A DNA stretch of 64,000 nucleotides, taken from Brachionus manjavacas. Its lineage: Eukaryota > Rotifera > Eurotatoria > Ploima > Brachionidae. The notes beneath the pieces were generated by a model. That model did not search any database. It was not told where the DNA came from and saw only the letters and a list, made by a program, of their open reading frames with translations. The stretch covers positions 3,291,001 through 3,355,000 of the forward strand of contig JAHQIY010000011.1 of the NCBI GenBank assembly GCA_019054805.1, written 5' to 3'. Both the position numbers and the translations under genes were made by a program. How positions within the stretch are numbered: the stretch's first letter is position 1; each line of letters begins with the position of its first letter. Below, piece by piece: positions 22,178 through 35,800 of this stretch.

Positions 22178-22279
22178 TCAAGATTATCGGAAAAATTTTT
22201 TTTTTAATTGTCTAAACAAATCTTTAATGATTACTTAACATTTTTTCAAGTTTCAAGGTTAATCAACAGGCTAGTGCCC

Positions 22280-22635
22280 TTGTCCATAAAAGTCTGATTA
22301 ACACTTCATTTATTCAAAAATAATATTTAAATTAATAAATTTTTTTTATAAAAAGAATAAAATTAAAATTTAGTTTAATTTTGTAAAAAAAAAATTAATT
22401 GAAATAATTTAACATTTTGATGTTTAAATTAAAATTTTTAAATTTAATCAGTTAAGAAAATAATTTAAATTTAAAAATACTAAAATTTAAACATTAAAAT
22501 GTTAAATTATTTCATTTAATTTTTTTTTACAAAATTAAACTAAATTTTAATTTTATTCTTTTTATGAGAAAAAAGTGTATTAATCTAAATTTTATTTTTG
22601 AATAAATGCAGCGTTAATCGGTCTTTTATGGACAA
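22280..22635. mobile_element. 356 bp foldback MITE, almost a complete palindrome
   Basis: The left arm starts TTGTCCATAAAAGTCTGATT and the right arm read inward starts TTGTCCATAAAAGACCGATT. Pairing continues through CATTTATTCAAAAATAA and AAAAAGAATAAAATTAAAA to the centre near 22457. A partial extra arm copy follows at 22780-22870. It has no coding capacity. Confidence 0.85.
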
Positions 22636-23866
22636 TATTTTTGATTTGAAATGTAGTTTTTTTATGATTCAAAAAAAAATTTCTAAAATTTTAACATAAA
22701 ATTTAATTTAAAATAAAGTTAGAATGTAAATTAATCATTAAAGATTCGATTTAAAAATATGAAATAATGATTTGAATTATAAAAAGAATGAAATTAAAAT
22801 TCAGTTTAAATTTGTAAAAAATTTAAATGAAATAATTTAATGTTTAGATTGAAATTTTTAAATTTTTTTACAAAATCTGTAAAAATTTAAAGCTAAAATG
22901 AAGAAAATTTCAACATTAATCTTGATAAAAAAACAACTTTTCAAATCTAAAAAATAATTTTTTGTTCTTTCTCTTTTAGATGTTTATTCAAAAAATAGGC
23001 AACTAAATAAATAAAGGTAAAAAATTCAAATTTGTCTCAAGAATATTAACATCCTGAATAACTTTTTCAAAAGACATTCAATGTGATTTATTAAGGCCTA
23101 AAATATCCCGATTCTTTTCTTTGTTCATCATATTGAGTTAGGCTAAAATCTAAATGAAAAATTTCGAAGCTAATTTTAGAGCTATTTGAACATTAAAAAA
23201 AAATTATATTTAATTTAGTTTTATTTTCTAGCTAATGTCACATTTATGTAATCTAATGTTTTGTAAACAAATACAATTTTTACCTTTACATCTAAACGAG
23301 TGTCTAGAAAATTGAAAAAAAATTTTCTGATCATCATCTCTTTCAGCGTTACTTAAACAAAAATTTTTTGAAAAAATTCTAATTTTTCAAGAAAATGAAC
23401 AGAAAAAAACAGTTTAGAACTCTAAACATTACCAGTAATTTTTGCAAAATTTAGAGAAACGCAAATTTCAAATGATTAAAGTATGCGAAGCGTTATTTCG
23501 GTCATATTCACTAGTTAACCTAGTTTCTTTTCTTCTAATTAAGGTCTGCTAAAATCCAAAGTTTTAAAGATGTTTTTCATTGCTTTTCATAAATCTAAAA
23601 ATCCCATGATTCCAACTTAATTTTAAAGGTATAAAGGTAAGCTTTCGTATTTACGAGATCTTGAAATTTAATTTATTATGTTTTATTTAAAAATGGTTTA
23701 CCTTTTTTAAAATAAAAATGATTCGAAATTATTATGAAAATTTCGGTTCAAATAATTTTTATTTGAAAAAAAAATCTATATTTCAGTAAGCTTTTAAATT
23801 TTAGAATTTTAGCGAAGAAAAATCCAACCCAATTTCCTCAAAAGAGTAATTAGGAAAAAATTTCTT
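22636..23866. other. Region upstream of the MYRF gene
   Basis: AT-rich. It holds the partial foldback arm (22780-22870) and otherwise no element I can name. It presumably contains the MYRF promoter and 5' UTR; I cannot place the transcription start. Confidence 0.4.
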
Positions 23867-26800
23867 ATGGATAAAATTTACACTGTACCATACGGCTCTA
23901 ATTCGGATTACTCTTTTCAAAACCACTCCGAATTGTTGGATATCGGACAAATAGGGCCTCTTTTCAACAACGATGACTACAACATGTAATTTTACATTTT
24001 AAAATTAATTAATCTTTGGAAAAATCGCATTTAAGCAAAATAAAAAAATTATTTTTTAGAAAATGTGAATCTCCCGCATCTCCTTCAGTCATCGCCAGCG
24101 AGCTCAAGCGAAGTATGAATATGCACTTTTGTCCTGTTTCCAATTTAAGCTATTGCCAATCAAACAGTACTGAGACTTCACCAGGCATGCAAACTTCCAA
24201 CGATTCACCATGTAAGTGGCACTTTATTCAAGCAATAAACCAATTTCACTTTGATTTTTAAGATTTGCCGGATTCTTGTTCATCTTTTCATGCATACGAG
24301 CTCAATAGTTTGTCTGGCTCTAACAGGTAAAATATCTCGAAAAAGAAATTAAATTTTAATTGCTTTAAAATTTTTAGAGTCAAAAGAGTGGGCAGTTGTT
24401 CACCTGATACAAAAAAAAGAATGGCATATAGTGAGCAAATAAACCAGAATACTAGTTCGAGCTGTGACGCTGTGGGTGCAGAGGATGATGAGCCTGATGG
24501 GCTCTATCTGGACGTCAAGGAAGAAAAATTATTCAACGATTCTTTAAATTGTATAAAAAATTTCAATGAGGCAAACTTCCGCAGAACAGATAATTGCTGT
24601 GAAAATTATTTAAAGCAACGAAACAACAGCGAATTGACTCAAAAGCAAAAAAATAGCACCAAAGGAAGATGCATAAAGAATATTTCGTTTTCGTACTGGA
24701 ATTGGGACAATTGGGCAGATATTTATTGCGAAAAATTTAAAAAAATGTAAGCTTTTTTTGTATCTCAAAATTTCGTGGTTAAATATAAAGTTCATTTGAA
24801 TTTCTAATTCTCCAGGAATATTTGTTGCTAGAGGAACTGAAAAAATTATTGAATGAATTATTCCTTTTTATTTCAAAATTTAAAAAGTGGAATCTGAGGA
24901 AAATTGTAATTCTCATTTCGGTTTGAATTTGTAAAAAAAATAAAAAGATAACAAATTACTTCATTTTCATGAAGAACTTTTTTTTTATGAATTGTCACAA
25001 ATTTGTGTTAAATTTTAATGAAATTTTTCAAGCATCATTTTCCATTATTTTGTTCAATGAATAAATAATAATTTTAATTAATTTTTCTTTTTTCAATTAC
25101 ACTTTGAATTTTATAAGAAATTCTAGGTAAAAGAAAAAAATGTTTAATCTTACGATTTTTTTGGTCATTTTTAGTTTTTACCTATCTTTTTAGAACAAAA
25201 TTAGAAATGAAAAGTGGAAAAGATATAAATATTAGATTTAAATATGATTTTATCTCTTTTTGTTATTATTATTATTATTTTATTTCAATGAACGCCTTTA
25301 AGGCGATGTAAAAAAAATTAAAAATTAAAAAGTTAAAATAAGTGTTAAGAAAATGAAAAAAAAAAAATTAAGACAAAAATAAGGGTTTGAAAAAGATTCT
25401 ATGATTAAAAAAAATTATTAAATATTTTTATTTAAAAGATTTATGTGATGTTAAAAAATATAATTCTGTTTTCTGATCTACAGTCAATAAATCTTAAGAT
25501 TCTTTAATTTTTGAAAAATCTGGAATAATGGCGCTATTTCGTTTAAATTTTTTTTAAAGCTTTTTAATCAAACTGAAATAAATTGAAATAAAAAACCCAA
25601 GATAATAATTGTTTAGAAATGAAAAATTTTTTATTTCGTATTTTTATTTTAGACGAAAATTTTTCGAATTTTTAAACAGAGCTTAAATTATAAAGAGGCG
25701 TTTTGGCAAGAGATTTAATGGACAAAATATTCAATCAAAAATTTTTTAGCCGTGAAGTTAATTCAAGTTTTATATCTTTTTAAATATTGTACGACAATTA
25801 ATTTTTTTAAATATACCTTAACAAGTTTTGAATAAATTCTGTTTTTAGCTTTGTCACTTTTGATGCCAAATTATTGACATGGGATCTGACTTTTTTTAAA
25901 TTTCAGTATCGTCATCGTGATCAAAATCATTTTTAAAAACCTGCTCTGAAAATGTAAACTATTTGATAACTATCTGATAAAGACTGAAATTTTGCTAAGA
26001 TATTGCTTTTAATGAATTGGTTAAAAATCTGGAATTTTTTCGAAAAACTTCAAGTTCAGTTTTCAATTCTTGTTATCTTGAAAAGTAAAATTTAGCTTTA
26101 ATTTTGATTTTAAATTCGCCACTTAATTATAATGAATTTACGTTCAAAATTTAAAAATTTTCTCTTTCTTTCTTATTTTTATTTTTATGTTAGTAAATTA
26201 AATATAACCCAAAATTGTCTAATTTTTTGACTTTTTTCCAAATTTGATTCTGAATATTTAGTCCATGAATGCCTAAATAAAAATGCAATTAATATAATAC
26301 AAAAAAATTATCAAAAATGATAATTTGAATTTTAAAGAATCAAACTGGACTTGACAAGTATCAAAAATTAAAGAATATAAAAGATTATAAGCCACATATT
26401 TTTTTTATTCATGAAAAAATTAAATAATTTGTCTAAATTTCTTTCCCAATGTAAAAATTGAAAGTCTCGACTTTCACTTGACTCGTGACTTGTGATTTTT
26501 GTACAAGTCTAATTAGTAATTGAGAAATTTTAAATGATTTTACGAAATTTTTGAGTTGCTAAATCTTTTTTTTAGCTTTAAAAAAATTCTTGATTCTGAA
26601 TTTTTAACTTTCTTCATCTCGATGAGGGTGAATTGTTCATTGTTGATTTCGAAAGTGAGATTGTCAAAGAAAAATTTTTTTTTTTTAAAATCTAGAATAA
26701 AATTTCAGAAAATCTTGAAAACCCGAAAAAGAAACTTTTGTGAGGAGTAAAAATTTAATGATTAGATGATTATTTTATTAAAATTAATGAGTTAATTTTT

Positions 26801-29800
26801 AGTTTATTTTTGAAATAAAGAATATGTTGTTTAGATTTTCTTCAATTTTCATGATCAGCTCAATTCCATTGATTTTATTATAATTTTTTAGCTTTTGATC
26901 TCACAAAACCTTTAATAACACAATATGTGACCATCTGGCTTAGGAAATTGCATTGCTAAAATTTTTCAGAATTTGAAAAATATTTTTAAAACCATTTTTG
27001 ACTAATAATAAAAAAAAATTTAAAAGTGATCCACCTTTATTCCGAGTGGAAGCGGACAAAGGCTTTTTTTATTCTCAATTTGATGAAGCTTTCATTTGCC
27101 AAAAGAAAAACCATTTTCAAATAACAACCCACACACTGATGAAAAAAATTCCAGCTTATTGTAAACCAAAATTTGATTCACAATTTTACCGGATCGACAA
27201 ATTCCTTCTACAGCTTTACGGAATAAAACAGGAGTCGCCCTTGCAAAAAATTCAAATCAAACAATCGGACTCGGACCGAAAACCAATTGATTATGAGCCT
27301 TTCGAATGCAACTTTACCCCGGAACAAACCAGCAAATTTACCAAAATGAGACTCCATTTTGCCCATACCACTAACAATAACAACCGGAAGAGAAATAAAG
27401 CCGGACTCACCATTCCAAATCCGGATCAAAGATATTTTCTTCTAATAGTCGAAATTCAGCTGATGACCGATTCCGGAAAAATATTCACTTTGTGCTCCTC
27501 TGCTTCTGAAAGAGTTATAGTCAGAGTAAACTTATAAGCAGATTTTTGGCGAAAATGGTCTTTAATTTTTCAATTTAAGGCTGTCAATCCAGGTCAATTT
27601 AAGCAGGAGACCTGTGATGGAAACATTTCCCAGAGTAAGCTAAACAGCATGTCTAATGAAACAAACGAGATAGATAACAGAGACATAAAGCCAAATGAAC
27701 AAAAGTATTCCTTTTATGGAAATGTGGGCATTAACACTGCCAATCCAGATGAGGCCCTTACTGTACTGGGAAATTTAAAGCTTACTGGCAATATGCTTCA
27801 ACCATCAGATGTTCGTGTAAAAGAAAACATTAAACCAGTATTTAAAATTTTTAATTTTTTTTTCGTAATTAAATGCACCAAATTTTGAGCATTAATGGCT
27901 TCAATCTTTAAAATTATTATTATTTATTTCAGTGAACGCCTTTAAGGCGATGTTAAAAAATATTAAAAAAGAATAAATGAGATAAACAGTTTTAAAGAGA
28001 TTAAAAATCATACTAAATAATTAATGTAAAAAATGTTAATTAAACTAGTTTGGTTAAATATTATTCAAAATTTCTTTTATTTATTTTTTTCTTCGATCCA
28101 GGAGGCAGAGTAACAAATCAAACTTTTGAAAATATTAAAAAAGAAAAATTATTGAGGAAAGCAAATAGAGAAATGTAGTAGAACTGCTTTTTGAGAAATG
28201 ATTAGATTTATATTTGAATTAAGATAAAAATTTAAAATTAATTAAAATAAAATACATGCTAGGTGCATTTTTTCGTCTAACAATAAAAATCCTCATAAAA
28301 AAAAGAATATTTAGTTTTTACTGCTCAAAAACAAAAACTTTAAAATTGCTATATTTTCTCAGTAAATATAAAGTAGTAAAATAGCTTTTCTCAAATAAGA
28401 AAAAACTTAGTTTATTACACTAATTTAAAAAAAAAAAACTTATAAAATACTTTCATTTTAATAGTATCTTTTAAAAAAATTAAATTAAAAAAAATTAAAG
28501 AAAACTAATGAATAACTCAGTTTTTAATTTTTTTTCTTTGCTTTAAAAAAAAATAATTTTATAAATATTCTTGTTATTTTTCTTTAACTGCAAGTCCTAA
28601 AAGTATTTACCAAGCCTATTAAATGATTATGAGTAATAATTAAGATAATCTTTCGATTTTTTAAAATCGAAAAATTCGTATTTCAATAATCTTTAAAATT
28701 ATTTTTTTTGAAATGGAAATGGTTAAAAAATTTTCAAAAATTTTGATTAGCATTTTTTTTTAATAATTAGTGGAATTAAGCAAAGAATTAAATGAACAAG
28801 ATATTTTTGTTCTATCCTTATACAAGGCTACTTTTTACACCTAAAAGAATGTAGAGACTAAAAATTAAAAATTCTATGTTTGATGAAATCTATTTTTAAT
28901 CTAAATATAATTAGATTGCAAAAGTAGCTCCAATATATTTTTTTAAATAAATTTGAAAATTTTGAAAGTCAAGCCTCTTCAAAATTGTTTCAATTTTTTG
29001 ATTTATGCTTTTTTATCACTATTAAAAATCACCTGTAAAAATTGACTTTATCTAAATTAAATAAAGTTTAATATTTATAAAGATTTTCTTAAAATGAAAA
29101 TATTTTTCATTCATAAAAGACTATTTTTTTGTTCGAAAAAAAAGCAAATATCTTAAAATGGCTTCCAAAGTCCAAAATAAAAGACGTCTTTTTCTTTTTT
29201 TTGGTCTTATCTTTATCTAACAATTGCTTGACTGTGAATTCGTTCAATAAAACTACTTTCAAGAATTTTAGAATTTGCTGATAAAATTAATAATTTTTCT
29301 CAAAAAATAATTTATGTCAAAAAAGGATTTTTAAAACAAAAAATTTTTTTACTTATAAAAAGTGATTTTATTTAGTAAATTTATTTTAGTGATAAAAATA
29401 GTATTTTTAGTTACAAAAACAATTTCTAGCCAAAAATTTTTATTAAAAGACGAAAAAATACACCAAACTTTTAAAAAAATTAGCAGATTAAATTTTTTTT
29501 GTGTTGATATTTTTCTTTAATATTTAACATTTAAGGTTGACACAAATAGAGCCCTCGAGAATGTGTCGAGACTAAAGCTTTATAAATATGACTACAAAAA
29601 AGAATTCACTGATTTTAACAGTGGCTTATCGAGTGATTACGGAGTATTGGCCCAGCATGTGCAGGAAATAATACCCGATGCTGTTGTTTCAACAGGCGAC
29701 TTGGTTCTATCAGATGGTCAAATAATTAACAATTTTTTGAATGTCAATAAAGTAAAACTTTTACAAATATTTCTATTTGATTTTGGAAACAATTGTTTTT

Positions 29801-32800
29801 AATATTAAATTTTTCAAAGCAAAAATTATTTTGAAAAATTTTAATTTAAAAGAAATTTAAGGTTTTTAGGAATTTATTCTTTTCACCAACATGATCTTTT
29901 TATGTGCTCATTTGTTTTCAAAATTCACAATGCATCTTTCCTTTGATTTAAGTCTTGATATAATTTTTTAGAATCGTATTAACATGGAATGTGTCGGTGC
30001 AGTCATCGCCCTTGACGATAAGACAAAAAATTTGAATAAAAAAATTGAAAAAATTGAGCAAATAATAACCGAAAAGAGAATGGAAAATACAGAGCAGCAT
30101 GCTAAAGGTAACAAAAACAGATCCAATCTAGCCTTGGCATATGATGAAAATTTTTCTAAAGAAAAAGACTATCTTGAAAATAGATGTTGCATGAAAAAGA
30201 AATTTTTCAAGTTTATAATTACCCTTTCTATGATGATAATTGCTTTTGGGTATTATGGATTGACATTTTACTATTTTTAAAAACTAAATATTTCTTTTTA
30301 GAATTATAGGTATACTAGTTGTACAAATATTACATCACACCAAAAGGCCTAGCTTGCTCGAGAACAGTCCTCAATTGGATAACGGTGTCTTTGGATTCAA
30401 TGAATCATGTAAGACAAAATTTTCATTTGGCCATATCTTACTTTTCTGTGTCCTGTATTGAGGCAGTAATAATTTATGACTTTTTTTTCTATTCAAAAAA
30501 GTGAACTGCGACTTTAAAGGCGTTGCAATTAAATTTGAAATTTTTATATATTTTGGAACTTTAATAATTGGAATTTAATCAGAGCTTTAGAAAATAGGAG
30601 AATTAAATTGTAAAAATCCTTTTTGTACTTTTTGATAATTAAATTCAAGATATTAATTTATTGATATTTTAATTATTGATTTTAATTTTAAATAATTGTT
30701 CACTTACCCACAACTTACCCGATTCCCTTAACCGCAGTTTGATTTTTAATATAATGCTTAAAATAACCAAAAAGTACGCAATGGAATTAAAAAACAAAAA
30801 GAAAAATGTTTTTTTTAATTTTTTAATATCTCAAATTTAATAAAATTTTATCAAATCTATTAAAAGAATAATTTTTTCTATTAAGCTCATTAGAAAATAA
30901 AGCGCATAATCAAAATTTAAGAAAAAAATTCAATTATAAAAAAGTAAGAGCAAAAACTTAATATCTCAATCAAAAAAATTAACAATCACTACAATAGAAT
31001 TGTCTTCTTTTTTGGCATTGTGAAATTTCATTCAAAACTTCTAATACAAAATTTAAATTCTAAATAAAAATATGAATTTTAAATTATGGAATATTTTTTA
31101 ACTTTTAAAGGTAGTAGTAGTAGTAGTAGTTTTGACTGTAGCTGGCTAGCCAGCGAGTGTGCTGATAAGGCACACTATGACAGCTGATTTAAAGCTGTTA
31201 ACATTAGGGGCTTCAACTAATTGATTTGGCAGTGAGTTCCATATGTTAGCGGTTCTGTTGAAAAAAAAGTTATCTCTATGTCGGAGCCCCGAAATTTCTT
31301 TGTGATATTTGAAGCAGTGACCTCTTCCTTGGATTTTGGTGACATTAAAATTGTTGCTTTTTTCAACCAATTCTATTCCATGCATGAACTTGTATAATTG
31401 AATTAGATCACCTCTTTTTCTTCTTTCCAACAGATTTGGAATGTTTAAAGCCTTCAATCTGCTTTCATACGGTTTGTTTCTAATTGAAGAAACAAATTTC
31501 GTAGCTCTGCGTTGAATCCTCTCAAGATTCTCACAATCCGACTTAAGAAATGGAGACCATACAGGCACAGCAAATCCAAAAGAGGACGAACAAAAGTTAA
31601 ATACAATGATCTAAATAACTTACAATCAAAACGAGCGAATGATTTCCTGATGCGACCCAACATTTGATTTGCTTTGTTTGTAGCCTCTATCACCTGATTT
31701 TTCCATTTGAGATTTGTATTGAAGATAACTCCAAGATCTCTTTCGGTTTCAGACGTTGATAACTGTATACCATTAATAAAATAAGTGAATTCTTTGTTTT
31801 TATGACCGTAATGCATAACCACACATTTTGATGTGTTGAAGAGAAGAAGCCAATCTTGAGTCCACTTGAAAATTAAATCTAAATCTGATTGAAGTTTCAT
31901 TGCGCATATTTCTGATACCGTTTGCGAGAATATTTTTGTATCATCTGCATACATTTTGACAATATTCTCTATTCCTTTTGGTAGATCATTGATATACAAA
32001 ATGAACAAAAGTGGATCAATCACTGATCCTTGTGGTACACCGCTAAAAATCCCAACCCAATCCGACAAAATTTCACCTTGAACAACTCGTTGTCTTCTAT
32101 TTTTCAAGAAAGCTTCAATGCTCTTCAAATCCATGCTGTTCTTTAGATATAATATTGTTCTTATAAAGATAGCCTTCCATTTTGGTTCTTATTATGCTTT
32201 CCATTATTTTGCACGGAATTGAAGTTAAAGACACGGGACGATAATTGCTGGCCGTTGATTTATCACCTTTTTTAAACAATGGAGTAATATTTGCTGATCT
32301 GAATTGTATTGGAAGCTAACTATTAGATAAAGACTTTCTGAAAATTAAAGTTAAAGGAACAGTAAAGGCTTCTGCACAGTTTTTTAGCAATAGCGGATGA
32401 AGCTTGTCTACACCACATGATTTATTTTGATTAAGGTCTTGTAATTTTCTATAAACCACTTCATAACTAATATCATTTGGTTCAATGTCAATATATTCTG
32501 AACAGTTTTCATTTAGTTCAGCTACAAAAGCAAAAGAAAGGTGAAACAAACAATGCTTTATTATCAGTTTAAAGAAAAAATTTTAAGAAATATATGCCAC
32601 TTAGTTGATTATTTTTAATCAAATTGTATGTTAATTCAGGATTGAAAAAAAAAATTTCAAAATTTCAAAATTAAAAAAATAAATTTTAATAGAAGAAAAT
32701 TAAAGTTAATGTTTATTTGTTAAATTTAATGAAACATATTTTGTTTCATGTTGTTTCATCATCAAAAATTTGTAAAGCTCAATTTTATGAATTTTAATTA

Positions 32801-35800
32801 ATGAAAAAAAATTTTATTTTTGTAATTTTTGAAAGGTTTGTATGAAAATTCACAACGCCTTCTTTTTTTGATTAATGAAACGCATTTTTTGCTTGTTTTA
32901 CATTATTTGATTCTTGTTGTTGATCTTTAGTTGTTTTGTAACGTTTTGTTTTTCTTCTTCACTATTGTAATAACAAATTTCCTATGGTTCACCATCACCA
33001 CCGACTGTATCAGAAGGTTGTCGAATTAAAGGTGGTTTGTTTTTTTGAGGGACACCACGTTTTAGGTTAGGTTTTATAGGTAAGTCCATTGAAATAATGT
33101 CAAAATTCCATCATTTTGAAAGTGACTTTCAAAGCATTATTTCCAGTTGGAGATGGTCTTATTGAATATTTGCGCCTAATGATTAGGCGCAAATTTTCGT
33201 GATCTTCCGTTTCTAGAATAATTACTCTACATAAATGGAAAAACAGGAAAATTAATTTGATTAATTTGTAAAACTGGAGAAAAAATAGGCTTTGGGATCT
33301 CGGAACTTCGAGTCATCAAGATTAACACAGTTAATTTTTTTTATTTATTTCTTTGCTTTATTCCACTAATTATTAAAAAAAATTTAAGTTTTTTACTTGG
33401 ACTTTTGAAAAAAAAGTAAAAAAAAAAAGAAGTCCGGACTTGGACTTGTCTTTAGACTTGTGACTTTTAAACAACTCTGGTCTGTATATTCTTATTCCGA
33501 CAATTCCTATTATAACCTTGAGATTTTGTAATTGTTGGTATCAAATTGAAATGCTTTTGGTAAAATTTCTCGTCAATTTCCATTTCGTTTGTTTGAGGGT
33601 TGACTAATTTTAAAGTTTGAGATGGTTCAATTGACGAATAAAGTTTTTTAAGTCATCAAGCGACGACTGTAATTTTATTTTAAAATTAAAAAAGAAATAA
33701 ACCTTTAATAATCCTTCGGAAATTTCTAAAGATAATTTACATTTTGTTAAAAACCCTCTATTCAATCTTCAGAAAATCTCTAAAGAATCTTAAAATTTGA
33801 GTTGACTTGGTAGTGCTTTGCTTAGCTTTACGGTGCAGTTACTTTTGTATCATCCATGTCTTAAATCACAATATCAAAGCCCGCTAGTAATTAACACTAA
33901 AATGAATATAAGACCTCGCATTATCGTTATGAAATTTTAAATTTTTAAGATCTGAAATTTTGCTTCCATACTTCTGACTCAAGAGTAAAAGCCTTTCGTT
34001 TACTAAAAGACAAATAAGATTTTTTATTTTATTATTTAGAAAAAAAATAAAATAAGTAAATGATAAAAAAAATTAATTGTGTAAATTAATAGAAAAAAAT
34101 TTTATTTATAGAATTAGCAGATGAAAAAATATTCAGAGCATCCTCTAATTTCTTGCATCTTAGACAGATTGATTTATGTCCAGTTGATAAATAAATTACT
34201 ATTTTACTTTTTTAATATTTTAGAAAAATTCACCAAAAGTTCAAATTTCCTATTTTAGAAAATTTCATAAAGTTAAAAATAGCTCGTCAGATAATATATT
34301 AATATAAATTTTTTAAGTTGCGTTTTATAAGATCCTGAAAAAAATCAGTAATGCACGAAATTTAAAAAAAAACTATTATTCGATTATTTGAATTAATATT
34401 TTTTAAGTTTTTGAAAAATAAAATAAAAATAATCTTAAAAAATTAAGGATTGTCCGGTTTCAAAATTATATCATTTAAAGAAAATTGACCATAGTTTGAC
34501 TTGGCGAAAGACGTCGGTAGCAACTCATTTTGGTTTAATCAAATTTCTAATAAGACGTGGTCCAGAACGCAACTCCGGTTTAGGGAATCGTGTTAATTAA
34601 ATGAAAAGAAAAAATGACATTTTTAACAAAAACACAAGGTCGAAGCCCAAGTTTAGGGTTTCGGGTGAGAAGAAGTTTAGGGTCGTTTTGAATAAGCTAG
34701 TCTTTATTTTACTTAACTTTTCCAAAATCATATTAAAATTACTTAGTTAATAGTAAAATAGTAAAATTGAAAAATCAAGCTCATCAAAAAATTGCTGTAA
34801 TTTTCTAAAAAAGAAAGTTTAAATTAATAATGATAATAATAATAATAATAATAATAATAAGAGGATTTTAGACGGACTGGTTGGAAGCGAGCTACTTCCT
34901 TTCAGCCCCCTTTCGAAAATGTGTCTTTTTGATTAAATAGAATTAAAAAAAAATAAAACAGAAAAAAGATGATAAATAAAATTACAAAATATCAAAAATT
35001 ACAAAATGTATCCAAAGTTGAAATAACATTGAAAAAGTGTGTTGTTTAAAATATTTATTTCGGTTTCAAAAAAAAATAATTTTAAGTTAGTATTGCAAAC
35101 ATGAAAAAATTTGTTTATTGTTTTTTTTATTAATTTTGACTTTGGATTTATGGTATGATGATCCTAAAAGATATTTGTAGTTTAAAAAATCATCTACGCT
35201 CTTTTTTTAGTGTTGGCAATCGACTCCAATCGATTGACAAATTTAATGAATCGACTAATTTTTTTAGTCAACTATTAAATCGATTTAAAAATCGATTGAT
35301 TTTTTCTAGTTGACCTTAAAGTCTATAATATATCTCGAAATGAAAAATTAATGTAATTAGTTAGAAATTAATGTTTTTTTTTTTTAAATAAAGATATTTA
35401 AATTGATTTAAATTTAAAATTTAAAGCAAAAATTACAATTTAACGATTTATTTGAAAAATTTTTTTATTCGTAATATAAAAAAAGAAAAAGATTTCCATT
35501 TTTAATAAATTAAGTATTTGATAAAATGCACCAAACGAAAGTAAATTATCAGTTTCAAGAATAAGGAATTCTATTAAATTTTGAGCTTTATTCAATTTGT
35601 TCGCATAATCTAAAAATCTTTCGTCTAATTCTATTTTGAACAAAAAAATTGGGTGAACTATGGTTCACCTAACCGACAAGATCCAGTTTTTTAATGATTA
35701 AATATAAAATTTTAATCAAAATGAATTTTTTATCTTTTTTTTTTCTTTTTATTCATTTTTTATTTTATTTTATATTATTTAACTTTTACTAACGACTCGT

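Larger units (their letters stand above)
24747..27026 (+). other. MYRF intron 4 (2.3 kb)
   Basis: GTAAGC donor after codon fragment AT; acceptor AAAAG at 27022-27026. It contains a minus-strand LINE tail (25262-25312) and a CTTG/AAGTC repeat fragment (26463-26512), and no gene. Confidence 0.7.

Noticed and set aside
27208-27429. Minus-strand frame opposite MYRF exon 5
   Set aside because: Shadow of the DNA-binding domain exon; no similarity of its own.
30319-30504. 61-codon frame after the MYRF transmembrane exon
   Set aside because: The correct reading of this DNA is MYRF exon 9 (30302-30408) in another frame, followed by a strong GTAAGA donor.
33000-33100. Minus-strand KRGVPQKNKP-like stretch as a MULE C-terminus
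   Set aside because: Too short, and no other MULE motif was found upstream on that strand; kept only as a remark beside the palindrome.
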